Assembly: GCA_950097015.1 (NCBI GenBank)
Contig: CATNEN010000007.1
Location: forward strand, 7,059,001 to 7,123,000
Length of the DNA: 64,000 nt
Reading direction: 5' to 3'
Source: Macrostomum hystrix
Taxonomy: Eukaryota > Platyhelminthes > Macrostomidae
Position 1 is the stretch's first letter; every line of letters starts with the position of its first letter. The notes beneath the pieces are model-generated. The model was given only the letters and a program-made list of their open reading frames with translations, made no database searches and had not been told where the DNA came from. Shown one piece after another: positions 32,301 through 41,974 of this stretch. The position numbers and the translations under genes were made by a program.

Positions 32301-35300
32301 TGGAGGTACTGGGAGAAGGCAGCTATGCGACCGTCTACAAAGGCGTCTCACGGTGGGCGAATTGCGAAAGAATTCACCGTGAATGTGTGCTTGAACTGGT
32401 GAATGGCTGCTTGAACTGGTGAATGGCTGCTTGAACTGGTGAATGGCTGCTTGAACGGGTGAATGGCTGCTTGAACTGGTGAATCTGTGCTTGAACTGGT
32501 GAATGGCTGCTTGAACGGGTGAATGGCTGCTTGAACTGGTGAATGGGAGCTTGAACTAGTGAATGGCTGCTTAAACTGGTGAATGGGAGCTTGAACTGGT
32601 GAATGGCTGCTTGAACTGGTGAATGGCTGCTTGAACGGGTGAATGGCTGCTTGAACTGATGAATGGGAGCTTGAACTGGTGAATGGCTGCTTGAACTGGT
32701 GAATGGCTGCTTGAACGGGTGAATGGCTGCTTGAACTGGTGAATCTGTGCTTGAACTGATGAATGGGAGCTTGAACTGGTGAATGGGAGCTTGAACTGGT
32801 GAATGGCTGCTTGAACTATTAAATGGCTGCTTGAACTACTGGTGAATGGCTGCTTGAACGGGTGAATGGCTGCTTGAACTGGTGAATGGCTGCTTGAACT
32901 GGTGAATGGGAGCTTGAACTGGTGAATGGCTGCTTGAACTGGTGAATGGCTGCTTGAACTGGTGAATGGGAGCTTGAACTGGTGAATGGCTGCTTGAACT
33001 GGTGAATGGCTGCTTGAACTGGTGAATGGCTAATTGAACTGGTGAATGACTGCTTGAACTGGTGAATGGCTGCTTGAACGGGTGAATGGCTGCTTGAACG
33101 GGTGAATGGCTGCTTGAACGGGTGAATGGCTGCTTGAACGGGTGAATGGCTGCTTGAACGGGTGAATGGCTGCTTGAACTGGTGAATGGGAGCTTGAACT
33201 AGTGAATGGATGTTTGAAATGGTTAATGGGAGCTTGAACTGGTGAATGGCTGCTTGAACTGGTGAATGGGAGCTTGAACGGGTGAATGGCTGCTTGAACT
33301 ACTGGTGAATGGGAGCTTGAACTGGTGAATGGCTGCTTGAACGGGTGAATGGCCGCTTGAACGGGTGAATGGCTGCTTGAACTGGTGAATCTGTGCTTGA
33401 ACTGGTGAATGGCTGCTTGAACGGTTGAATGGCTGCTTGAACTGGTGAATGGGAGCTTGAACTGGTGAATGGCTGCTTGAACTGGTGAATGGCTGCTTGA
33501 ACGGGTGAATGGCTGCTTGAACTGATGAATGGCTGCTTGAACGGGTGAATGGCTGCTTGAACTGGGGAATGGGAGCTTGAACTAGTGAATGGATGTTTGA
33601 AATGGTGAATGGGAGCTTGAACTGGTGAATGGGAGCTTGAACGGGTGAATGGCTGCTTGAACTACTGGTGAATGGCTGCTTGAACTGGGGAATGGGAGCT
33701 TGAACTAGTGAATGGATGTTTGAAATGGTGAATGGGAGCTTGAACTGGTGAATGGGAGCTTGAACTGGTGAATGGCTGCTTGAACTGATGAATGTGAGCT
33801 TGAACTGGTGAATCTGTGCTTGAACGGGTGAATGGCTGCTTGAACTGGTGAATCTGTGCTTGAACTGGTGAATGGCTGCTTGAACGGGTGAATGGCTGCT
33901 TGAACTGGTGAATGGGAGCTTGAACTAGTGAATGGCTGCTTGAACTGGTGAATGGAAGCTTGAACTGGTGAATGGCTGCTTGAACTGGTGAATGGCTGCT
34001 TGAACGGGTGAATGGCTGCTTGAACTGATGAATGGGAGCTTGAACTGGTGAATGGCTGCTTGAACTGGTGAATGGTTGCTTGAACGGGTGAATGGCTGCT
34101 TGAACTGGTGAATCTGTGCTTGAACTGATGAATGGGAGCTTGAACTGGTGAATCTGTGCTTGAACTGGTGAATGGCTGCTTGAACGGGTGAATGGCTGCT
34201 TGAACTGGTGAATGGCTGCTTGAACTGGTGAATGGCTGCTTGAACTGGTGAATGGCTGCTTGAACTGGTGAATGGCTGCTTGAACGGGTGAATGGCTGCT
34301 TGAACTGGTGAATCTGTGCTTGAACTGATGAATGGGAGCTTGAACTGGTGAATGGCTGCTTGAACTGGTGAATGGCTGCTTGAACTGGTGAATGGGAGCT
34401 TGAACTGGTGAATGGGAGCTTGAACTGGTGAATGGCTGCTTGAACTGGTGAATGGCTGCTTGAACTGGTGAATGGGAGCTTGAACTGGTGAATGGGAGCT
34501 TGAACTGGTGAATGGGAGCTTGAACTGGTGAATGGGAGCTTGAACTGGTGAATGGCTGCTTGAACTGGTGAATGGGAGCTTGAACTGGTGAATGGCTGCT
34601 TGAAATGGTGAATGGCTGCTTGAAATGGTGAATGGCTGCTTGAACTGGTGAATGGCTGCTTGAACGGGTGAATGGCTGCTTGAACTGGTGAATGGCTGCT
34701 TGAACTGGTGAATGGCTGCTTGAACTGGTGAATGGCTGCTTGAACTACTGGTGAATGGGAGCTTGAACTGGTGAATGGCTGCTTGAACTGGTGAATGGCT
34801 GCTTGAACTGGTGATTGGGAGCTTGAACTGGTGATTGGGAGCTTGAACTGGTGAATGGCTGCTTGAACTGGTGAATGGCTGCTTGAACTAGTGAATGGAT
34901 GTTTGAAATGGTGAATGGGAGCTTGAACTGGTGAATGGCTGCTTGAACTGGTGAATGGGAGCTTGAACTGGTGAATGGCTGCTTGAACTACTGGTGAATG
35001 GGAGCTTGAACTGGTGAATGGCTGCTTGAACTGATGAATGGGAGCTTGAACTGGTGAATCTGTGCTTGAACTGGTGAATGGCTGCTTGAACGGGTGAATG
35101 GCTGCTTGAACTGGTGAATCTGTGCTTGAACTGGTGAATGGCTGCTTGAACGGGTGAATGGCTGCTTGAACTGGTGAATGGGAGCTTGAACTAGTGAATG
35201 GCTGCTTGAACTGGTGAATGGGAGCTTGAACTGGTGAATGGCTGCTTGAACTGGTGAATGGCTGCTTGAACGGGTGAATGGCTGCTTGAACTGATGAATG

Positions 35301-38300
35301 GGAGCTTGAACTGGTGAATGGCTGCTTGAACTGGTGAATGGTTGCTTGAACGGGTGAATGGCTGCTTGAACTGGTGAATCTGTGCTTGAACTGATGAATG
35401 GGAGCTTGAACTGGTGAATCTGTGCTTGAACTGGTGAATGGGAGCTTGAACTGGTGAATGGGAGCTTGAACTGGTGAATGGCTGCTTGAAATGGTGAATG
35501 GCTGCTTGAAATGGTGAATGGCTGCTTGAACTGGTGAATGGCTGCTTGAACGGGTGAATGGCTGCTTGAACTGGTGAATGGCTGCTTGAACTGGTGAATG
35601 GCTGCTTGAACTGGTGAATGGCTGCTTGAACTACTGGTGAATGGGAGCTTGAACTGGTGAATGGCTGCTTGAACTGGTGAATGGCTGCTTGAACGGGTGA
35701 ATGGCTGCTTGAACTGGTGAATGGCTGCTTGAACTGGTGAATGGCTGCTTGAACTGGTGAATGGCTGCTTGAACTGGTGAATGGCTGCTTGAACTACTGG
35801 TGAATGGGAGCTTGAACTGGTGAATGGCTGCTTGAACTGGTGAATGGCTGCTTGAACGGGTGAATGGCTGCTTGAACTGGTGAATGGCTGCTTGAACTGG
35901 TGAATGGCTGCTTGAACTGGTGAATGGCTGCTTGAACTACTGGTGAATGGGAGCTTGAACTGGTGAATGGCTGCTTGAACTGGTGAATGGCTGCTTGAAC
36001 TGGTGATTGGGAGCTTGAACTGGTGATTGGGAGCTTGAACTGGTGAATGGCTGCTTGAACTGGTGAATGGCTGCTTGAACTAGTGAATGGATGTTTGAAA
36101 TGGTGAATGGGAGCTTGAACTGGTGAATGGCTGCTTGAACTGGTGAATGGGAGCTTGAACTGGTGAATGGCTGCTTGAACTACTGGTGAATGGCTGCTTG
36201 AACTGGTGAATGGGAGCTTGAACTGGTGAATGGCTGCTTGAACTGGTGAATGGCTGCTTGAACTAGTGAATGGATGTTTGAAATGGTGAATGGGAGCTTG
36301 AACTGGTGAATGGCTGCTTGAACTGGTGAATGGGAGCTTGAACTGGTGAATGGCTGCTTGAACTGGTGAATGGCTGCTTGAACGGGTGAATGGCTGCTTG
36401 AACTGATGAATGGGAGCTTGAACTGGTGAATGGCTGCTTGAACTGGTGAATGGTTGCTTGAACGGGTGAATGGCTGCTTGAACTGGTGAATCTGTGCTTG
36501 AACTGATGAATGGGAGCTTGAACTGGTGAATCTGTGCTTGAACTGGTGAATGGGAGCTTGAACTGGTGAATGGGAGCTTGAACTGGTGAATGGCTGCTTG
36601 AAATGGTGAATGGCTGCTTGAAATGGTGAATGGCTGCTTGAACTGGTGAATGGCTGCTTGAACGGGTGAATGGCTGCTTGAACTGGTGAATGGCTGCTTG
36701 AACTGGTGAATGGCTGCTTGAACTGGTGAATGGCTGCTTGAACTACTGGTGAATGGGAGCTTGAACTGGTGAATGGCTGCTTGAACTGGTGAATGGCTGC
36801 TTGAACTGGTGATTGGGAGCTTGAACTGGTGATTGGGAGCTTGAACTGGTGAATGGCTGCTTGAACTGGTGAATGGCTGCTTGAACTAGTGAATGGATGT
36901 TTGAAATGGTGAATGGGAGCTTGAACTGGTGAATGGCTGCTTGAACTGGTGAATGGGAGCTTGAACTGGTGAATGGGAGCTTGAACTGGTGAATGGCTGC
37001 TTGAACTGGTGAATGGCTGCTTGAACTAGTGAATGGATGTTTGAAATGGTGAATGGGAGCTTGAACTGGTGAATGGCTGCTTGAACTGATGAATGGGAGC
37101 TTGAACTGGTGAATCTGTGCTTGAACTGGTGAATGGCTGCTTGAACGGGTGAATGGCTGCTTGAACTGGTGAATCTGTGCTTGAACTGGTGAATGGCTGC
37201 TTGAACGGGTGAATGGCTGCTTGAACTGGTGAATGGGAGCTTGAACTAGTGAATGGCTGCTTGAACTGGTGAATGGGAGCTTGAACTGGTGAATGGCTGC
37301 TTGAACTGGTGAATGGCTGCTTGAACGGGTGAATGGCTGCTTGAACTGATGAATGGGAGCTTGAACTGGTGAATGGCTGCTTGAACTGGTGAATGGTTGC
37401 TTGAACGGGTGAATGGCTGCTTGAACTGGTGAATCTGTGCTTGAACTGATGAATGGGAGCTTGAACTGGTGAATCTGTGCTTGAACTGGTGAATGGCTGC
37501 TTGAACTGGTGAATGGCTGCTTGAACGGGTGAATGGCTGCTTGAACTGGTGAATCTGTGCTTGAACTGATGAATGGGAGCTTGAACTGGTGAATGGCTGC
37601 TTGAACTGGTGAATGGCTGCTTGAACTGGTGAATGGGAGCTTGAACTGGTGAATGGCTGCTTGAACTGGTGAATGGCTGCTTGAACTGGTGAATGGGAGC
37701 TTGAACTGGTGAATGGGAGCTTGAACTGGTGAATGGCTGCTTGAACTGGTGAATGGCTGCTTGAACTGGTGAATGGCTGCTTGAACTGGTGAATGGCTGC
37801 TTGAACTACTGGTGAATGGGAGCTTGAACTGGTGAATGGCTGCTTGAACTGGTGAATGGCTGCTTGAACTGGTGATTGGGAGCTTGAACTGGTGATTGGG
37901 AGCTTGAACTGGTGAATGGCTGCTTGAACTGGTGAATGGCTGCTTGAACTGGTGAATGGCTGCTTGAAATGGTCAATTTATTTTTTTTCGTGAATGGTAT
38001 ATTCATTTTACGGAAATCATATCGCCGAATGTGGAATTAAAAGTTCGTGGTAGGAAGGTGTGTGAATGGGCGTGTTTAAATCGGTGCCAAAAGATGTGGG
38101 CAAATTATCCTCCCTTATTTTAGGTTGACGAATTCAATCGTGGCACTGAAGGACATCCGACTGCAGCGGGAGGAAGGAGCCCCTTTCACAGCCATCAGGG
38201 AAGGCAAGCAAAAACTCGCATATCCTTAACATGCTACTGACAAGAAGCCAGAGTAGTGACGCATTGGCTTATAAAAATATAATTTACCGATTTCAGCCTC

Positions 38301-40825
38301 CTTGCTGAAGGGTCTGAAGCATGTCAATATTGTGACACTGCACGACATCATTCACACTGAGACTAGTTTGACATTGGTATTCGAATATGTGGTGAGTCGT
38401 GAGAACACTCCTCCTTATCACCCTCCTAATGTGATTTAAATCCGAACTATCTAATTTCATATGAAACTCCGCAGCCACAGGATCTGAGCAAGTACCTTGA
38501 GCAGCACTCGGGAGGTCTCAGAGCTCATAATGCCAAGGTATGAATTTGAAACCGATTCATCTACCGACTCATCTACCAACTAATCTACCAACCATCTACC
38601 GACTCATCCATCGACTCATCTACCGACTCATCTACCGACTCATCTACCAACCATCTACCGACTCATCCACCGACTCATCTACCGACTCATCCACCGACTC
38701 ATCTACCGACTCATCTAACGACTCATCTAACGACTCATCTACCGACTCATCTACCGACTTATCTACCAACTCATCTACCAACTCATCTACCAACTCATCT
38801 ACCAACTCATCTACCGACTCATCTACCGACTCTTCTAACGACTCATCTACCGACTCATCTAACGACTCTTCTAACGACTCATCTACCAACTCATCTACCA
38901 ACTCATCTACCGACTCATCTACCGACTCATCTAACGACTCATCTACTAACTCATCTACCAACTCATCTACCAACTCATCTACCGACTCATCTACCGACTC
39001 ATCTAACGACTCATCTAACGACTCATCTACCAACTCATCTACCAACTCATCTACCGACTCATCTACCGACTCATCTAACGACTCATCTACTAACTCATCT
39101 ACCAACTCATCTACCAACTCATCTACCAACTCATCTACCAACTCATCTACCAACTCATCTACCAACTCATCTACCAACTCATCTACCAACTCATCTACCA
39201 ACTCATCTAGTGACTCATCTAGTGACTCATCTAACGACTCATCTAACGACTCATCTAACGACTCATCTACTAACTCATCTACCAACTCATCTACCAAATC
39301 ATCTACCAACTCATCTACCAACTCATCTACCAACTCATCTACCAACTCATCTACCAACTCATCTACCAACTCATCTAGTGACTCATCTAACGACTCATCT
39401 AACGACTCATCTACCAACTCATCTACCAACTCATCTACCAACTCATCTACCAACTCATCTACCAACTCATCTACCAACTCATCTACCAACTCATCTACCG
39501 ACTCATCTACCGACTTATCTACCAATTTCTCTTTCAACCTGCCGCCCACTCCGCCCACAGCTATTCCTATTTCAGCTGCTCCGAGGTCTTGAATTTTGCC
39601 ACCGAAGGCGCATCCTTCACCGCGACCTGAAGCCGCAGAACCTGCTGATCTCTTCCATCGGGGAGCTCAAGCTGGCCGACTTTGGCCTGGCCAGAGCTCA
39701 GACGGTACCCAGCCGCAGCTACAGCTCCGAGATCGTCACCCTGTGGTACCGGCCGCCCGAGGTGCTCCTGGGCGGCACCCGCTACTCGGCCTCCCTGGAC
39801 ATGTGGGCCGTCGGCTGCATCCACGCCGAAATGCTGACCGGCTGCGCCCTGTTCCCCGGGGCGCACAGCTCCGACGACCAGCTGGAGGAGATCTTCAAGG
39901 TGGGGCTCGCTGATTCTCCTCAACCTGACCCAGGCTGACCTGACCCATGCTGATCTGACCGATGCTGACCTGACCCAGACTGATCTGACCTAGGCTGACC
40001 CGACCCAGGCTGACCTGACCCATGCTGATCTGACCCATGCTGATCTGACCCCGGCTGATCTGACCCATGCTGATCTGACCCAGGCTGATCTGACCCAGGC
40101 TGACCTGACCCATGCTGATCTGACCCATGCTGATCTGACCCAGACTGATCTGACCCTGACTGATCTGACCCATGCTGATCTGACCCAGACTGATCTGACC
40201 CAGACTGATCTGACCCATGCTGATCTGACCCATGCTGATCTGACCCATGCTGATCTGACTCAGGCTGACCTGACCAGGCTGATCTGACCCAGGCTGACCT
40301 GACCCAGGCTGATCCATTAATTAAAATTATCACTTGCCAGACGTGGCCTGATTTACCTTTAACTGGAATTCAGCTGGACTAAATTATTATTTCTCCAGGC
40401 ATTTGACGACAGATACGCTCGAATTTTTCATCTAACCGCCCGACAGGTGACGGGCCGGCCGGAGCACTCGGCCCCGGACGCCCGTGTGGCGCACCGGCTG
40501 CGCCAGTTGGCGCCGCGCCTGCAGTCTGTGGCGCACGCCGAGGCACTGGCCCTGGCCTGCCTGCAGCTGCGGCCACAGAAGCGGCTGGCTGCGCCTGCGG
40601 CACTCCGGCACGCCTTCTTCCACAGCCTGCCAGCAGAGCTGCTCAGCCTGGAGCCCCGTGAGTGCCTCATTCATCATTCTCACCTGCGCTGGCTTCATTC
40701 TCAAACCCAAGCCTCACCCACCGCTCCCACTCTGGTCAGAGGACTCCATTTTCTCGGTGCCTGGAGTTCGACTGCTGCCGGAGCTTCAACGGGTGACCAT
40801 AAAATTGCAGCCGCCGCCGCAGTAG
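26025..40825 (+). CDS. CDK14: CDK14/PFTAIRE-type cyclin-dependent kinase
   Basis: CDK14/15 relatives bind cyclin Y at the membrane and phosphorylate LRP6 in Wnt signalling. The kinase core runs [27 protein letters not shown], the diagnostic APFTAIREA helix, [43 protein letters not shown] and a C-lobe ending [13 protein letters not shown]. An N-terminal [16 protein letters not shown] resembles the KMKKLRRTLSESF motif of CDK14. Eleven exons are modelled, about 635 aa against about 470 in vertebrates, the excess being a Ser/Gly-rich N-terminus. The kinase-domain exons join in phase. Exons 3 and 4 are less certain, because exon 4 joins in phase only from a weaker acceptor at 31513. The usual LGTP...TWPG segment after IFK is missing. 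CDK14 and CDK15 are not separated here. Introns hold eight arrays. Confidence 0.92.
26539..26637 (+). CDS. CDK14: CDK14-like exon 2 (basic N-terminal motif)
   Basis: The acceptor GTTGCATTCCAG precedes 26539 and the donor GTAGGT follows 26637. Only one frame is open and it matches the phase of exon 1. It ends [18 protein letters not shown], similar to the N-terminal motif of CDK14. Confidence 0.7.
26690..27350. repeat. 15-nt minisatellite in CDK14 intron 2
   Basis: About 43 imperfect copies of GTCTGTAGATGAGGA. The 5' part is diverged (TAGATTTGGACA variants), the middle nearly perfect. Confidence 0.95.
27394..27561 (+). CDS. CDK14: CDK14-like exon 3 (probable)
   Basis: The acceptor TTTTAACTAAAG precedes 27394 and the donor GTAGGA follows 27561. 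In phase with exon 2 it reads [20 protein letters not shown] and on to [10 protein letters not shown], without stops and with exon-like GC content. It could be an alternative exon. The next exon fits its phase only from the weaker acceptor at 31513. Confidence 0.5.
27562..28119. other. Intronic DNA, CDK14 intron 3
   Basis: No exon is recognised. The open frames here continue from exon 3 and have no homology I can name. Confidence 0.4.
28120..28360. repeat. 11-nt minisatellite (AGGGAGAGAGC)
   Basis: About 20 copies, near-perfect from 28200 onward. Confidence 0.96.
28361..30182. other. Intronic DNA, CDK14 intron 3
   Basis: It contains a GC-rich stretch (29200-29830) with open frames on both strands, none recognisable. 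No exon is supported. Confidence 0.45.
30183..31365. repeat. 28-nt minisatellite in CDK14 intron 3
   Basis: About 42 copies of TAGCTTCGATTCCTTCTTGC plus TTCAATTC. The 3' end degenerates into TTTTTGGTATCAATC units. The pair TTATAACTTCGG and TTTTAGTTC variants recur as blocks. Confidence 0.96.
31514..31609 (+). CDS. CDK14: CDK14-like exon 4 (start uncertain)
   Basis: The donor GTGAGT follows 31609. The frame reads [20 protein letters not shown] and on to LLRLRI, leaving phase 1, which matches exon 5. Acceptor CAG at 31513 gives the phase needed by exons 2 and 3. A better-looking acceptor TTACTGCTCAG at 31473 gives a longer exon but the wrong phase unless another exon intervenes. Confidence 0.55.
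   Translation: MIGAPAIGSATTSLAERAAEAEGNSSFCDFE
31998..32046. repeat. (CTCCT)n pentamer before CDK14 exon 5
   Basis: Nine to ten CTCCT pentamers end 15 bp before the acceptor AG, so the array itself is the polypyrimidine tract of intron 4. Confidence 0.95.
32061..32352 (+). CDS. CDK14: CDK14-like exon 5 (glycine-rich loop)
   Basis: The acceptor GTTGCTCCAG precedes 32061 and the donor GTGGGC follows 32352. It encodes a Ser-rich linker, then [20 protein letters not shown] and TVYKGVSR, the ATP-binding loop. Phases match exons 4 and 6. Confidence 0.92.
32385..37975. repeat. 20-nt minisatellite filling CDK14 intron 5 (5.6 kb)
   Basis: About 280 copies of CTGCTTGAACTGGTGAATGG with GGGAGC, CTGTGC, ACGGGT and 23-nt ACTACTGG variants. 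Ordered variant blocks recur. The marker doublet GTGATTGGGAGC occurs near 34.8, 36.0, 36.8 and 37.9 kb with matching flanks. It begins about 35 bp after the donor of exon 5. Confidence 0.98.
38124..38203 (+). CDS. CDK14: CDK14-like exon 6 (PFTAIRE helix)
   Basis: The acceptor CTTATTTTAG precedes 38124. It encodes [19 protein letters not shown] then PFTAIRE, with the catalytic Lys in VALK. The donor is GCAAGC, a GC-AG intron, preceded by GAAG as expected for that class. Confidence 0.93.
38297..38391 (+). CDS. CDK14: CDK14-like exon 7
   Basis: The acceptor GATTTCAG precedes 38297 and the donor GTGAGT follows 38391. It reads [20 protein letters not shown] and then LTLVFEYV, covering the beta-4/beta-5 region to the hinge. 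It ends in phase 0. Confidence 0.94.
38475..38537 (+). CDS. CDK14: CDK14-like exon 8 (63 nt)
   Basis: The acceptor CTCCGCAG precedes 38475 and the donor GTATGA follows 38537. Its 21 codons read [14 protein letters not shown] through HNAK, matching TDLCQYMDKHPGGL...NVK of CDK14. Confidence 0.9.
38550..39535. repeat. 12-nt minisatellite in CDK14 intron 8
   Basis: About 82 copies of CATCTACCAACT with CATCTACCGACT, CATCTAACGACT and CATCTAGTGACT variants in recurring order. It runs to within 26 bp of exon 9. Confidence 0.97.
39561..39899 (+). CDS. CDK14: CDK14-like exon 9 (catalytic and activation loops)
   Basis: The acceptor CTCCGCCCACAG precedes 39561 and the donor GTGGGG follows 39899. Its 113 codons read [53 protein letters not shown] and [13 protein letters not shown], ending DDQLEEIFK. 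All catalytic residues (D of HRD, D of DFG) are present. Confidence 0.96.
39925..40318. repeat. 15-nt minisatellite in CDK14 intron 9
   Basis: About 26 copies of CTGATCTGACCCATG and variants, starting about 25 bp after the exon 9 donor. Confidence 0.96.
40399..40657 (+). CDS. CDK14: CDK14-like exon 10 (C-lobe)
   Basis: The acceptor TTATTTCTCCAG precedes 40399 and the donor GTGAGT follows 40657. It reads [16 protein letters not shown], then [20 protein letters not shown] and [19 protein letters not shown], matching the CDK14 C-lobe. An alternative in-phase acceptor at 40446 would drop the first 16 codons, whose base composition is less exon-like. Confidence 0.85.
40740..40825 (+). CDS. CDK14: CDK14-like exon 11 (C-terminus)
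   Basis: The acceptor CTCTGGTCAG precedes 40740. It reads [19 protein letters not shown] and ends PPPQ, stop TAG at 40823-40825, matching SIFTVPNVRLQPE of CDK14. Confidence 0.9.
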
Positions 40826-40885
40826 CCGTGTACACCTTCGATGCTGCCAAACTCAGATGTGCAACTAATACATGTCCGAGCTGCC

Positions 40886-40934
40886 TGTCCGCCTGTCTGC
40901 CTGTCTGTCTGTCTGTCTGTCTGTCTGTAGTCTA

Positions 40935-40969
<35 letters not shown>

Positions 40970-40992
40970 GCCTGTCTGTCTGTCTGTCTGCC

Positions 40993-41041
<49 letters not shown>

Positions 41042-41265
41042 GCCTGTCTGTCTGTCTGCCTGTCTGTCTGTCTGCCTGTCTGTCTGCCTGTCTGTCTGCC
41101 TGTCTGTCTCTCTGCCTGTCTGTCTGTCTGTCTGCCTGTCTGTCTGTCTGCCTGTCTGTCTGTCTGCCTGTCTGTCTGTCTGCCTGTCTGTCTGCCTGTC
41201 TGTCTGCCTGTCTGTCTGTCTGCCTGTCTGTCTGCCTGTCTGTCTGCCTGTCTGTCTGTCTGTCA
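40886..41265. repeat. Tetranucleotide array (CTGT/CTGC)n
   Basis: About 95 tetramers of CTGT with interspersed CTGC, 60 bp past the CDK14 stop codon and so probably in its 3' UTR. Confidence 0.97.
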
Positions 41266-41548
41266 ATGTCATTTCCAGAACTGAATGCAGCAGAATATTC
41301 TAACTATTTACTTTTAAATTCCGTCATTGCAAAGAAGCAAAGTTGAATTTGTCAAAGCTTTCATGTTGCTTTTCGGCCAGATTCTGTTTCACACCTGTTA
41401 TCGAATCGCATACTCAATTCTGATATCAAGCACGAAAATATACAAAGTTGTCAGGCTACTTGACTGACTGCCTAAAAATAGAGGGTGTTCTGTACGTCTT
41501 CTGTACACTAGGGCAATGGGAGAGACAGAACGTACGCAGTTGCAAGCT

Positions 41549-41554
41549 TATAAA
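41549..41554 (+). promoter_or_regulatory. TATA box of the small peptide gene
   Basis: An exact TATAAA lies 84 bp upstream of the ATG at 41633, which would place transcription start near 41580 and give a 5' UTR of about 50 nt. Confidence 0.5.
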
Positions 41555-41632
41555 CGCACCGCTTCACTTTCTGCTGCAAGACAGATTGAAAGAGAGAGAG
41601 AGACAGAGAGTTGAAGTTAGAATTCGTTAAAG

Positions 41633-41790
41633 ATGCACTTTAGCATCAGTCGGCTGTCCGTACCGATCCTGGCGTTGGCAGTTCTGCTCAGCCTTCTGCT
41701 TCTGGAAGCTTCATCAGCCGCCCGACCGTTGCGTGCGATCCGCGGCCCGACACCGCGGCAAAGACAAGACGCCGTTGCGGTGGGGGCTCG
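41633..41790 (+). CDS. Peptide precursor exon 1
   Basis: It starts at ATG 41633 (context AAAG-ATG-C) and ends at donor GTGAGT. It carries the signal peptide and the segment RPLRAIRGPTPRQRQDAVAV. Confidence 0.6.
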
Positions 41791-41974
41791 GTGAGTGTCT
41801 CTTTGAAGGACTCGTCATGGCAGAGTACAGGTAATTCTACGCCAACCCTGCCATTGCAGACGCAAGATTATCAGAGACGCCGATGACGACTTCCTGTTAC
41901 GTAATCGTCTGAGCGGCAGCAATTCCAAACCAATTAGTCGCCGACTCAGGTATCGCCAGCCTGACGATATGTGA
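41633..41974 (+). CDS. Small secreted peptide precursor, two exons
   Basis: Two short exons, 41633-41790 and 41860-41974, encode 90 aa. Residues 1-30 are a strong signal peptide (VPILALAVLLSLLLLEASSA) with a likely cut near Ala29-Arg31. The mature part is short, basic and rich in paired basic residues: RRK at about 53-55 and SRR at 79-81, plus several single Arg, with an acidic DADDDF patch between. The donor GTGAGT and acceptor TGCCATTGCAG are good, the intron is 69 bp, and the phases (2 then 1) match. A precursor processed by prohormone convertases is a reasonable guess, but no C-terminal amidation Gly precedes a dibasic site and no known neuropeptide family is recognised. Neither exon is long enough to appear in a list of long open frames. 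Confidence 0.6.
41860..41974 (+). CDS. Peptide precursor exon 2
   Basis: It enters in phase 2, reads RKIIRDADDDFLLRNRLSG and ends LRYRQPDDM with stop TGA at 41972-41974. Confidence 0.58.

Noticed and set aside
38540-39592. 350-aa Ser/Thr/Asp/Asn-rich frame and a Glu/Leu/Val-rich frame on the other strand
   Set aside because: They come from the 12-nt array in CDK14 intron 8. The plus frame leads toward exon 9 but is not its reading frame.
27361-40825. Hammerhead ribozyme motifs in the tandem arrays
   Set aside because: I looked for CTGATGA with a downstream GAAA in array units and saw no unit with both.
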